Below, piece by piece: positions 48,140-59,900 of a stretch of 64,000 nt of DNA. The DNA is taken from the NCBI GenBank assembly GCA_017506865.1, contig JAFCMP010000124.1:620001-684000 (forward strand), read 5' to 3'. The notes under the pieces were generated by a model. That model saw only the letters and a program-made list of their open reading frames with translations, made no database searches and was not told where the DNA came from. A program made the translations under genes and the position numbers. Within the stretch, counting starts at the first letter, position 1. The number at the start of each line of letters is the position of its first letter. The stretch is from Tribonema minus (Eukaryota > Sar > Xanthophyceae > Tribonematales > Tribonemataceae).

Positions 48140-48252
48140 GTACTTTTTGTTAATTCTCGCTCAGGGCGCGAAGAAGCCCAGATGAATAGTATCTAAGCTT
48201 GCTGTACGGAATATACATGTCGAGTGACAGTCTGAAAGTGTCTCAATGACAA
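48140..48252. repeat. Dispersed repeat, copy 2 (about 115 bp)
   Basis: Close match to 34361-34480, in the same orientation; it begins directly after the end of the segmental duplication copy A. Confidence 0.8.
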
Positions 48253-50507
48253 CCAGTACTTCATCGACAAAACTGGGGGGCGCAGTACAGTGGCAGTCCT
48301 CTATCGGACCTTCACACTTTTGCTGCTCTAGACAAACCTGTTGCACATGACACAACACCGTCTGGTGCCCTTGTGCTGAAGTATGTTACTCCCGTGTCAC
48401 CTTGTACTTGCATACCCCCACGTACGGATATCACCGCCTGAGCACAATGTAGAGTGCATTGCCAACTTCTCAACTTACTGATGGACAAATGACCTGGGTC
48501 TACGTGTCCAGCCGTCCGCAAGAGCGTATGCCATTGCCCACCACCGTGCCAGAGATGCACAAGCAAGGGACTCAAGCAGACACAAGACTTGCGGCTGGTG
48601 CATCTGTTACAGTAGCTAAAAGTGAACATTGAGAATTGCAAAACATGAACAGCCATGCCAGCGTCAAACAGGACACCCCCTCAACATGGTGCTGGGCTGT
48701 GCGCGGTCACTCCTTAGACTCCTGGCCGTATTGCACAAATGCCCAGGATGATGTCAAGGTGCCGGTGTGGTGCTTGACCTTCGCGTCCTCCCCCCAACCC
48801 GGCAGCATTATGATAGCCATTCGTATCGGCGGAAATCGAGCTCGTCGGGTATGGGCTCGCTGTGGGCGCGCACACACCTGTGTCCAGCACTATGCCTTTG
48901 TTGCGGTCAGCGCTGCTGAAGCGCAGACACCCCGGGCCAGTTCATTACTGTGTCCACCCGACATCCATGTCCCTTGAAGGCACTGGCGTCCTTGTTGCGG
49001 ACAGCAGACACACGCTGCTGCCGTAGGATGCGTTGAAGGCACCACTTGAGAGCAGTGTGCGTCAAGTTGTGCCCCCGAATGGGCTGGCTGGGGCAGCCCA
49101 TCGCTTGCGCGGAGGGGGGGGCTTGAGTCACTGCACCCGCCATGGGCACATGTCCACGAACATTGTCACAACGATCATCGTGCCTGTGGCGGCTGCCATG
49201 GTGGACATTGGTACAGCTGCACTGGCACTGGGGGTACAAGCAGCCACGCCATGACTCAGCTACTAGTAGGTGCCCGCTGGCTGCGTAGCTGCGGCATATC
49301 CCGCATGCTAGCTGCTTGGCGGCCGCGGCGGATCAACAAGTTGTTGCAACGCTGGCCAGGGCCTTCAAGGCCGCCAGGCGCAGGCACCGTTGACTGTTTG
49401 CCGACCGGCACCAGCCGCCCGCATTTCCCAAACCAAGCAATTATCGTACTCACGTTGGAGGATGTTTGAGAGGCTGGCAAGTAGCTCACATGTGAAGCGT
49501 CCTCGCCAGCAGCCTGCTGCGCTGTGTCGAGAACTATAGTATACTCGCTTGAAGGCCTCATCAGTATCCCAGTCGCCATCATGATCGCAGTCATCTTTTC
49601 CGCCGCGACAGCTTCCCTCTTCCGCGCTTTTGCGTGCTTCAGCAGGCGTAGAAGGGGTGTACCTTTGCATAGGCGCCAGTGGCCTCAGGGTCAGGCACGG
49701 CTGTGGCCGCCGCGGTGACAGGCGTGACATCCGAAGTGCAGGGCTGGCTCCAGGTCGGCGCTGAACGTCACAGCATAGATCGACTGCACGGCGGCGGAGA
49801 GCGTTGATGCGGCTGCCGTCGTATCTGATGCCCATTTGCAGCACCGACGCTGGGGCTACAATCCGCACGTGATTTCTGATCCCCTTTTGCGGTCAGTTTC
49901 GCAGGGCCTCAAAACCTGGCCATCGTGCATTGCACAGGACTGCTGCGCAACCCAGGTGACCGCATCGTGCTCAGCACAGGGCTTTCCACTCTGTCTGCTC
50001 AGAGTTCAACTTTCGACGTAAACTTCAACGTGAAGTTGCCTCAGAACTGAAGTTGTTGCCCGTGTGATGACCGTTGCAGGGTGGAGACGCTAACGACGCG
50101 CGTGACTGACGAAACGTCAATTGCAAGAAAAGCAGAGAGGGGGGCCTCCCGCGCACAGTGAGCATGATGCGAGCATCAGTAAGCACCAACGCATAGGCAG
50201 TTCATGCAGCGCGTGCAGCTGGGTCGGGACGCAGCAGCGAAGCACCGGACTTTCTGACACATGGCGTGCCACGGTGAGGCCGGAGCCAACAGGGTGAGAG
50301 CAACGACCGCAACTGCAGGCCGGTTCTCACATCTTGGGACGAATTTCCAGGATTGGAAATAGAAATCGCAATTTGTGATCTACTGCGTTTGACAATAGGC
50401 AGCACAACGACAGCTTTCGGAAGCAAGCAGACTAGGACGGGGTGCAGCAGACGCTGGTGTGATCGTGCAGCGATGATGGTTGACAACAGCAGCGATTCGG
50501 CGCCCTT

Positions 50508-50897
50508 TCACAGCAGCGGGCCGCGGCACCGCAGGCAATGGCACACGGCGGTGGTGATCATACATGTGACAGCATTTCTGCACAAGATTTTGTCAAGCTT
50601 GGGCGATGGCAGATGGGCCGACCGCCGGTAAAATGGTAATGGTGGGAGACATGGGTGTATATATATTGTGGCTTTGGTTGCGACGGTCGACATGGCGACT
50701 TTGACAGATGCAGGGGGAGATACGGTCCTTGTGGGCCGACGGTGCAGGTGGTGGTGTTGCAGCAGTGGTGGTGGTAGTGGTGACGCTGCCGGCACAGCAC
50801 CGATGCCGCTGCTGCCCATGCGGTAGCGCCTGCCAAAACCACCTGCACTGAAACTGCTCATGGACACGGGAGCGATGCTATGGACTGCTGCCAGCAT
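50508..50897 (-). CDS. Possible chimeric small ORF started by the duplicated RRM promoter (129 aa)
   Basis: The duplicated segment keeps the RRM gene's start region (MLAAVHS, then MSSFSAGGFGRR), after which the sequence leaves the duplication at 50816 and the frame runs on for about 100 codons into unrelated DNA before a stop. The novel part has no recognisable domain, is rich in Pro, His and Ser, and may simply be open by chance. Because the upstream 740 bp is a near-perfect copy of the RRM promoter region, transcription is plausible. Confidence 0.35.
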   Translation of the reverse strand: MLAAVHSIAPVSMSSFSAGGFGRRYRMGSSGIGAVPAASPLPPPLLQHHHLHRRPTRTVSPPASVKVAMSTVATKATIYIHPCLPPLPFYRRSAHLPSPKLDKILCRNAVTCMITTAVCHCLRCRGPLL

Positions 50898-51588
50898 GCA
50901 CGTGCTTAGCTGTCACTAGAGCTGCCTAAGCTCTGTCTCTCCTCCTTGCTGCGCACCCGCTGTTGCTGACCATCGGACAATATACAATCTGCAGCAACGT
51001 GCTCTCGGCCTAGTATTCCTGCGTGCGACTGAATCTGCACCTCACGGCCAGCAGCGTATGGCCAGGTTGGCTGGTGTATATATGGCACAAACAAACAAAC
51101 AAAACACATGGCCTGTGCGCAAAAAAACTCTTCAACATGTTCGCCATTGACTTACCTCTTCGCTTGCCGGTTCGACTCTTCCCTGCTCTGTTCGGTTGAG
51201 GAGGCAAAGCACACAGCGAAGTTTGGTGGAAGCACTGACCTCCAGTCGGCCCTATTGTTCATGGTGTTGGCGTAGCATGCAAAAATTTGACCCTGTTTCT
51301 CTGCAGCAAACGAGACTCAGTGCCAGCTTCGCGCCCGATCCGCACGGCTGAAGGTCAGGTGTTTGTATGATAGATGTCTGTCCGTTTGTCTGCGACTAAA
51401 CCGTTATGTTCAGCCGTTGAAGTTCGGTGTGTGTGTCGTGTCACCCGACGCCTCTCTGCGGAGCTGCTTGTACCTACGAGCCCTCTGTCCTTGAACTGAA
51501 GTGACAGCGGCGCTTGCATGCGTTGCCAGCAAGGTCTGGAACATCACAGCGAGCAAGTGAAACGCATTTCAGACAATCAGATGATGTC
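50816..51588. repeat. Segmental duplication, copy B
   Basis: Near-identical partner of 47276-48108. The breakpoint near 50816 falls within what corresponds to the first exon of the RRM gene. It lacks the roughly 60-bp GC-rich block of copy A. Confidence 0.95.
51074..51085 (-). promoter_or_regulatory. TATA-like element in duplicated promoter copy
   Basis: Same ccatatatacac element as at 47531-47542, retained in copy B. Confidence 0.25.
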
Positions 51589-53002
51589 TAAGTGGTAGCA
51601 GTTGACTTGCCAACGGCGGGCAACAGTGGCGGCCCAGAACAGGCCTGTGAGGGGCGAGCGGCCCCCAGAGCTACTCTAGTAGTAGATTCCTGGGTGCGAT
51701 GGAGGTGTGGCGGTCGCGGCGCGGGATGTCCGTACCTTCAGGTTCGTCGGCTCAACGGGGAGGTCATAGATATGTGCCCATGCACCTGGTCATCCTTGCT
51801 CACCATTTGGCAGCGTCGCGGACGAGCCTGCGCAGCACCCGGCCAGACACGTGGCGGTGTGTCCCGATGGCAGGGCGAAAAATCGCACTAGCCAGCTCGC
51901 GCCCGACCCTCGGCAACACTACACGCGACGGGAACTCCAGTCAGAAAAATCAGCGCGGCAGAGGCGGCGGCGCCAGCAGCGGAGCGGCTCGTTGCGCAGT
52001 CCCGCGGCGCCGCGCGCTGGCAGAGATGCGCCCAGCCAGCCTTCTGCCCTTCTCCCACGCGCCAGGCACTGCCTGCACCACTGCCCCTGCTTCCGATCCC
52101 GAGGCACGCCCCACGCCGAGAGTGCCGGCGTCCGCGGCCTCGGCCACTTCCTGCTGTGGCGCACGCCTGCTGCTGCTGAAACTGCCGCTGGTGCGCCCCC
52201 TGCTGCCTCGCACTCATCGTTCTGCGCTGCGGCCGGCGCGCAGTCCACCACCGGCCGGCGCGCAGTCCACCACCGAACGCGCGCGCGACGTCGCCGCTGC
52301 TGCCAGCAGCATGTGCGCTGCCGCTGCTGCTGGCGCGGCCCCCGCCGCGGCGGCAGCAGTTGTCGCAAGTGGCGCTAGCGAGTCCAGAGGCTCGTCGTCA
52401 AACTTCCTGGCGCAGCGTCTGTACATGGCATTTGTGCCAAACAAAATGCCTCTGGATGCCATGCCTTTGCACGTTGCATCTATGGCGTGAGGCTCAGTGG
52501 TCGCTGCAAGCAGATCCACGCAAATGAATCACGCGAGGTGCATGTGTGCTCGTTGCACAGACAGGTGACTGTGTTCAAGAGTGGTGGTGCATCTTGCATC
52601 AAGCCAGCACACGCACATAGCAACAAGCCCCGACATTGGCAGCGCACAACAGCAGAAACCTGACATCAACAACAAGCTCAGATATGCAGCTGTGCAAACA
52701 CAGCGCCAAACCATTGTTATGCATGCGCCGCAAATCGCCGCGATGAACGGCGTGTGTGTCATCTAACCAGGGCGCGGCGCGCCCCGTGCCCGCGCGCAAT
52801 GCAGCAGTGCTCAGCAAGACCAGCCGTTGCGTTTTGGCACTGAAGCATGGGCGGGGAGGGGGGGAGGGGGGCTGCGGCAGCGCCTGGACTGTGCGTGCAC
52901 AATGTCCAGAGGGCATGCGCGCATTGACTGCCCCCCCCCCCCGCCGCTACTGGCCCCCCCGGGGGCGCGACGTCGCGCTTCGCGCGCGCACATGCGCATG
53001 TA

Positions 53003-53111
53003 ACCTCGCGAACCACTGTCAAACTCCTCTTGAGTGATCTTGCAAATGTCTCCACATGGGGTGTGCAGTCTCTGCGTCCAGGGCATGTTGCGGTCGGTCA
53101 GAGGCGAAAAA
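53003..53111 (-). CDS. Unassigned exon-like segment with strong acceptor
   Basis: On the minus strand a C-rich tract (53160-53126) leads to tttctttcttcag, then a frame reading FSPLTDRNMPWTQRLHTPCG and DICKITQEEFDSG before a possible donor (cgcgag|gttaca). The texture is protein-like and unlike the surrounding homopolymer-driven frames. I recognise no family and cannot find convincing partner exons. Confidence 0.28.
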
Positions 53112-53995
53112 CTGAAGAAAGAAATGGGGGCGGGGCGGGCAGGGGCGGGGGGGGGGGGGCGGGGCGGGGCGGTGTTTACTTTACTACTGCGAGGGGCCCC
53201 ATAGGAGCCGCCGCCGCCTTCCGCGCTAGATGCAGTACGAAACATGCACAGGATCTTTTTTTTTGTGTGTGTAGACGGCAGGGGGTAGCGACACAGAAAA
53301 GGCCAGGACCGTGGTGCCTCTGCTTGCGCCGCTGTTTTGAAAGGACCAACACATCGAGAAAAGCCCCTTCCAAGCGCATGCGCTCGCTCCGGTGTAGGCA
53401 CCACGATAGAAGCGAGTCGAGCGCACGTCGGTGGGTGGGTGGGTGGGGGGGGGGGGGTGAAGGGGGACAGACACTGGGTATCATTGTTCGGCGCAAGTAC
53501 ACAGCTCTTTGGAGAGGTGCAGAATGGGGGGGGAGGGGGGGGGGGGGGCACAGGCGGGGGGGGGCTCGTTGCAGCCGCCACGCCGCCGTGCAAAGCGCAC
53601 AGTTCCAGGCAACGGTCGTCGATTCTGCCGGAGGCTGTGCACGGGAATGGACACAGGACACAGTACTTGCGGCGTGTGCAGCGGGCGTGTGTGCGCCCGC
53701 CATTCTGCGCCCCGCACTTATCTGAGCGTGCGCGGGGGGCGCAGAATACGTGAAGAGCCGTTGCTGACGGCCCCTTCGGGACCACGGCACACACATGTGT
53801 TGTCAGAGCTGAAGGGGCGGGGGCGGGGGCGGGGGGGGGGGAGTGGGGGAAGGGGCCATCGGCTACCGCAACCACGACCACCGCCCCCGCCCCCACCGCC
53901 GCCGCCTCGTCGGTGCACCCCCGGAGGGGCAGGTCGAGAGCAAAATGGACGGGTCTAGGGTCACACGCACATGATGATGAGGCTGTCTAGTCGGG

Positions 53996-56900
53996 TCAGT
54001 AGCCGCCTCCGCCGCCGCCGCCGCCGCGGGGGCTGGATCCGTCGCCATAGCGCCGCCCCAGGTCGGAGCGGAGCAGCGGAGAGCCGCCGCCGCTGCCGCC
54101 GCCGCCGCCGCCGATGATGCCGGCTGCATCCTGCTGGTCGCTGCTGCCCCAGATGCTGGTCATAATGCCACCGATGCGCGCCTGCTGCGCTGCTGCGGCA
54201 GCGGCAGCGGCGGCGGCGGCGCCGCCGCCGTCGTCCGGCGGCGGCGACGACGACCACCCGTACGGGCGTGCCTGCGCCGCCGCCGCCGCCGCTGCGTCGT
54301 ACGCGTCGGCACCGTGGTGGCGCGCCTGCAACGGGCCATCGCCGCGGAACCCCGGCGGCGTTGGCGCACGGTGGTGGTACTCAGCGTCCGAGTGCTGCTG
54401 CGGCGGCAGCATCGGCGCGCCCGCCGCGAGCCACGGCGCGTTGTCGCCCGCGGCGGGAGCGGGGCGCACGTGAATGGGCGGCTCGCGCTGGCGCTGTGGC
54501 AGCAGCGCACCGCTGCCGCCGCCGTAGCTGGAGCCACCGCCGTAGCTGCCGCCGCCGCCTCCGCTCATGACGCCGCCGCCGCTCATGCCGCTGCTGCCGC
54601 CGCCGCTGGCGACGGAGGCCGAAAAGAATGGGTCGCGCAGGCTCTGCGGCGGCGGGCTGTCGTGCAGGCGCATGCGGTGCAGCGCGGCGGCGGCCGCTGC
54701 TGCGTCCGACTGCAGCTGCTGATGCTGCTGCCGCTGCTGCTGCTGCCGCTGCAGCTGCTGCAGCAGCTGGCGGTCCTCCAGCTCGCGCTGCCGTGCCGCC
54801 AGGTACGCGGCATCACGGTCCGCTTGCGCGCGCTGCTGCTGGTGCTGCTGCTTCGCAGCCGCATCGCCGTAGTCATAACCATAGGCGGCGGAGCTCCGCT
54901 GGTGCGAGTAGTTGCGCTCTTGGTGCTGCTGCGTTGCCGCCGCCGCCGCCGGCGGCCACCGGTCCTGCGGCAGCGGCATCGCGTGTGGGGCATTGTATGC
55001 CTCCGCAGCGGCGGCGGCGGCTTCGTCCTCCCGCCGCGCGAGCTCCAGCGCCAGCAGCGACTGCGGCGAGCCGTAGTGCATGCCGCCCGAGAGCGACGGC
55101 CGCCGCAGCGGCGGCGCCGCTGCTGCTGCCGCTGCCGCCGCCGCCGCTGCCGCCACTGCCGCAGAGCGCGCTTCCGACGGGTAGCGTGCCGCTGATGTCG
55201 CTGAGTACCGCCCTTCCGGCAGCGGCGGCGTCGAGAAGTGCTGCTGCTGCTGCGGCGGCGCCATGGACGGCGCCCACGCCGGCAGCGGCGTGAACGCCGG
55301 CGGCTGCTGCCGCGCGTAGCTCCGCTGCTGCTGCTGCTGCTGCGCTCGCAGGACGGCGGCGGTGGGCGAGTGCGCAGAGGCGGCGTCGTCCGTGTGCAGC
55401 CGGCTGCGCAGGTAATAGGCGTGCTCCTGCGCGGCGGCGGCGGAGGCCTCCTCGAGCCGCGCTGCGTCGCGGTACGCCGCCGCCGCCTGCGGTGGCCGCG
55501 GCCCCAGCTGCTGCTGCCGCTGCTCCTGCAGCAGCTGCCGGTCCCAGTACTGGCTGGCAAGGCGCAGGTAGTGCTGCTGCAGCGCCGGGTCGCCGCCGCC
55601 GCCGCTGTGCAGCGGCAGCGGCGGCGCAGCTGCGCCGTACGGCAGCGGCGGCGCGAAGGCGCCCGGCGGCAGCAGCGGCGGCGGCGGCAGCGGCCACGCG
55701 CCGTCGTCCACGAGCTCGCCGTAGTCCGGCCCCTCGTCTATCGCCATGCTCAGGCTGCCGTAGAGGTGGATGTAGTAGCGCAGCGGGTCCGCCCACTCGA
55801 CCTTGAGCTCGACGCCGCCGCAGACCAGCGGCGGCACCGCGCCCGCCGCCGCCGCTGCTGCGGGCGCCGCCACGCTGGCGGGCGGCGCAGCGGCAACGGC
55901 AGCAGCAGCGGTCGTCGCCGTGACGGTTATCGCCGGCGAAACTGACGAGGCCCTGCTGAGCGCTGTCCCCTCCGAGGCAGCCCAGTCCTCGAGCTGCGCG
56001 GCCGGCGGCGGTTCCCAGCTGCTGGCACTGCTGCCGGGCGTGGAGCCGCCGCCGCCGCCGCCGATGCTGCCGCGTGCAGGGGGGATGGCGATGGCGCTCG
56101 CGTCTGACGGCCTGCCGTGCGAGGAGCCTGGGGGGGGGGGGGGGGGGGGCGCGCGTGGGGGGACGGTGTTAACATAAGGGGTAGGTTGAGAGTTAGGTTC
56201 AGGGTACTGCGCCTCGCAGCGGCTTCGTGCTGCGGTAAGGAGGGAGCCTGCTGCCATACGCGCGGCCATCACTGGCCTGGTTGGGTGGCTTGCAAAGCGC
56301 GCATACCACGACAGATGATGGCGTGGAGGCCGCAAACTCAGGGTCAGGGTTGGGGTTAGCGTTAGGTGCCTGACACTACTGTAGCCGGGGGGGACTTGAC
56401 GCGCCGTGAGTGTCCATCACGTGGTCGATTTGACTTGGTGTAAGGTTATTGTGACTTTGGTTGTGTCGTGCAGCCCGCAAACTCGGGCGCCCTCGTGACT
56501 GACACTGCTGTAGCCTTGATGCGCCATGCCGTGCGGTGATCATGACTTTACAAGGAGGCACGCGTACAGACATATGTCATGGATCCCAAGTGCTCTGGGT
56601 CACGTCTGACAGACACTTCTGCAGCCTTGCGAGCTTCGCGCTCGCGCCACACATACAAAAAGTTGCACTTCAAGTACTTGGAGTACTGTTTACTAATGAT
56701 CGCTTGGGGGGGGGGGGGGGGGGGGCAGATGCTTGATGTCGAGCTTGCTGCCAGAGTCTACACGTACGGTGGTCTAAAGTGTCTCGATGCTCACTGACGA
56801 TCAAACTCTGTGTGCGTACACAAAGCACGCACGTGCAAGCGCGGGCTGTTGCTTGCTATACACACGCAACACAAGCAAGCCTCTGAAGCTGCTTTCCTTC

Positions 56901-59900
56901 GCCAGCGCGACATGTACTTGCGCGATCCGAGAGGCAGCAGCAGTGCCATGACTCGTGACTCTACCTGTGGGTAAAGGAGTCGTAGAGGCGGCGGCGCGCG
57001 CCGCGGCGGCGGCGGCAGCGGATATCGGCTGGTGGTGCGCCTTGTGCAACGCGAGCGCCTCTGCATGCGAGTTGAACTCCACAAAGCAGAAGGGCCGAAT
57101 GCGCGTGGGCTCCGTCTTGTCCATGACCGGCTCCACCCTGCGCGCGCGGGAGCGTCAGAGTTGAGGTTGAGGGGTGTGCACATGTTGAAGTTGCACGGCG
57201 TCGCGCCGCTGGCCCGGGAGTGGAAGCTGCACTTGAACCCCCTGAACTGCGCCTACTCCAACAAACTTGAAGCATGCAAACATCAGAAGAGCACTGCTGC
57301 GCACTCCCTGCTCACCGCCTCAGCTGCTTCATGGGCCTGAACTTCAAGAGCCTGAATTATGGAGAGCGCCTCGCTCGCCTTGCGTCTGAGTGCGCCTGCC
57401 GACAAAGACAAAACGCCCTTGTGCCCTGAAGTTCAACTGCTCAAACATCTGCAACACACAAAAGCACCACACCCTGCTCACTTACTCTGCTGCTTCATGA
57501 GCATAAACCCCAACATCTGAACTTCAAAAGGGCACTGCCCCACCGCCCCTCACATCTCACTGGCAGCAGGTTGATGATCACCTGCTCAACTGCAATCCTC
57601 ACTTTCAACATTGAAAGCGCTGCCGTGCGCCCCCACACCTCGCGTCTGGGCAACCAGCACGAACTTCAACTTTGTAAAACTTCAGAAAATGGGTGGCAGC
57701 GCGCTCACTCACCTCTTGGCGCCCGGCAGCTTCATGAGCATCTCCTTCACCTCGTCCGCGCTCCACTCCTGGTTGAGGCCGTTGAGGAAGAGCGTGCGGC
57801 TCTCGTCGCTCGGCAGGACCCCCAGGAAGAAGCCGCGCTTGAACTCGAAGTTCTGCATGAGGTTCGCGGCGAGGTTCGCCTGCTCGCTCGTGCGGAAGCG
57901 CACGAAGCCGTAGCCGCGGCAGCGCCGCCGGCGCTTGTCGCGCGCGATGCGCACCTGCGGGGGGGGGGGGCGTCACACGCGCATCTTGTTGAAGTTTAAA
58001 GCCAAGCACTTGAAGTACGTGCGGCGAGGCGCTTTGGAATGACTGCGCACACAGGCCAGCTGCACGGTGACGGTGCGCGATTGATTGTGCCTTGAGAATG
58101 CAAGTAGGGGGTATGTGTGTGCAGACACTGCGTTGCTGCGCGGCAGCGGCGCTGCGTGGCCTGCAACTACCAGACTCTCTATACCTTTGCCGCCGTACAA
58201 AGGCAAAGCTGTCACCGCTCATCGTCCGCCCCATAACGCCCTGTTACCCCCCCCACCCAGGTGTCTATGCATGCGTGAGTGTATTCAGGCGCGGTCGCGG
58301 GTGGCAGCAGCCTCCACAGCTTTGTCCGCAGCCGCTCGTTCCACCATTGCGCCTCCCCCTCTGCCATGCAGCGCACATCACTACTGAACATATACATGTA
58401 CTTCAAAGTACATATATTTGGGTACTTCAAGGTATGTGTATGAAAGACAGCTGTCTGAGGAGCAGGGAGAGGGTATGCATGGCGCGTACGTATGTGTAAG
58501 AGTGCGATTCGCACCCCGCCCGTGTCGCGGCACGCGCACACGCAGGCACCGCGCTGAGATACCGCAGAGCTGAGCGCTGTCACAAACTGAATGTTGAGCG
58601 CTGCCACTGACTGTGATGCTGAGCACTGCTGCAATGCCGCTGTCCCCCCCAGATGCGCGCGGCCTAGCGACGACGATGGACTGCTATGCCGCGCAGCAGG
58701 GAGTGCGACAGGGGCAGGGGTCAGTACGACTGCCATTGACACGAATGAGGACAAGAACGGTGTATCGGTCATAAGCAGTTAGCAAAGGGGGTGAGCGGCG
58801 TTCTCAGGGGGGGGGGGGGGGGCAGGGGCACCTCAGCGCCTGCCGCTGCTGTTGCAGGCGGGGGCAGCAGCGGCGGCGGCGGCAGGGGAGCTGAGGGCGC
58901 CGCTTTTCGGAGCGCGGACACAGCGACGCAGCATGCGGGCCCTCGCAGAATGCGATAACTAGGGCTGCAAGCGGGCTTGGAACGGGGCTGCGCACCTGCG
59001 CTGCACGCGCCGCGCGCAGCGGCAGCGGCGGCTGCAGCGCCCATGGAGTCAGACTGAGGCAATGGCGCTGCGCCTAGGTGCACACGTCAAGTGCGCGACA
59101 TTGTACATAGCCCTGCACACAAAGGCTGCGCGCGCGGTTTGCTGAGCCACCGCAGCAGGTGGGTCATACTTGAAGTATGCATAGAAGTATGCGCACGAGA
59201 TCGGGGCAGCGCACGCTGGTAGTCGGTAGGGGGGACGGCGGATGCGGATTCACGCTTTCATGTCCTGCGCTGGGTACATATTTGATGTGTGCGCATGCTC
59301 AACGCTTGTCACAAGCGCCCCCAGACGGTTACAACGTGGCCACGCGCTACCTACTCATGACGCGCAACAGGTCAGAGTGCCTTGGGTGCTGCTGGGGTAC
59401 GTTGGCAGTGTGACGAAGCATACACACGACGGCAATCGTACTGCGTCATGCGCTGGGAGCTAAATATGGGTACAAGAAACAGCACTGTTGGCCCCGCTGT
59501 AAAACAACTCTGCCCACACAGCAGGGGCGGCGCACGCAGCAACGCTCATCAGAGGCGCTCCCAGAGACAGTGGCAGCAGTGCTCAACGACCGCAGTCAGC
59601 GTGGCGCAAGGTGAAACTGCCACCGCACGGAAAAGAGCGGGCCGCAGCTCACCGCGCCTGCTGCTGCGGCAAAGCGATCATGCGGCAGGCCGAGAGGGTG
59701 TGTCGTGCTGCAACGGCGGCAGCGGCCGGCAGCAGCGGGGGCAGACTCATTGCCGTGTAGGCGATGTCTCCATCACCAACGTGCTGCTCACTGACCATGG
59801 GATTGGAGATGAGCTTTGCAGAGGGCGGGTAGGTATGTACCTCTGCGCTGGTCGGCCGCAGCCTGCACATCATTATTTCATTATCATTTTGAACTGAGAG

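Larger units (their letters stand above)
47364..53995. other. Spacer between the two RRM paralogues
   Basis: Holds both copies of the segmental duplication, a dispersed repeat, the small ORF at 50508-50897, an Ala-rich region with no clear gene (51.7-52.5 kb) and G-rich tracts at 53.1-53.85 kb. Long open frames on both strands at 51.7-53.9 kb are mostly GC-rich or homopolymer by-products. One exon-like piece at 53003-53111 is listed separately. Confidence 0.55.

Noticed and set aside
51699-52490. 263-codon plus-strand open frame
   Set aside because: Ala/Arg/Ser-rich with no recognisable domain or splice context. Overlapping frames on both strands are equally open.
54314-55195. Long plus-strand and alternative minus-strand frames opposite RRM paralogue B exon 4
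   Set aside because: Frame shadows of Ala/Gln/Gly repeat coding sequence.
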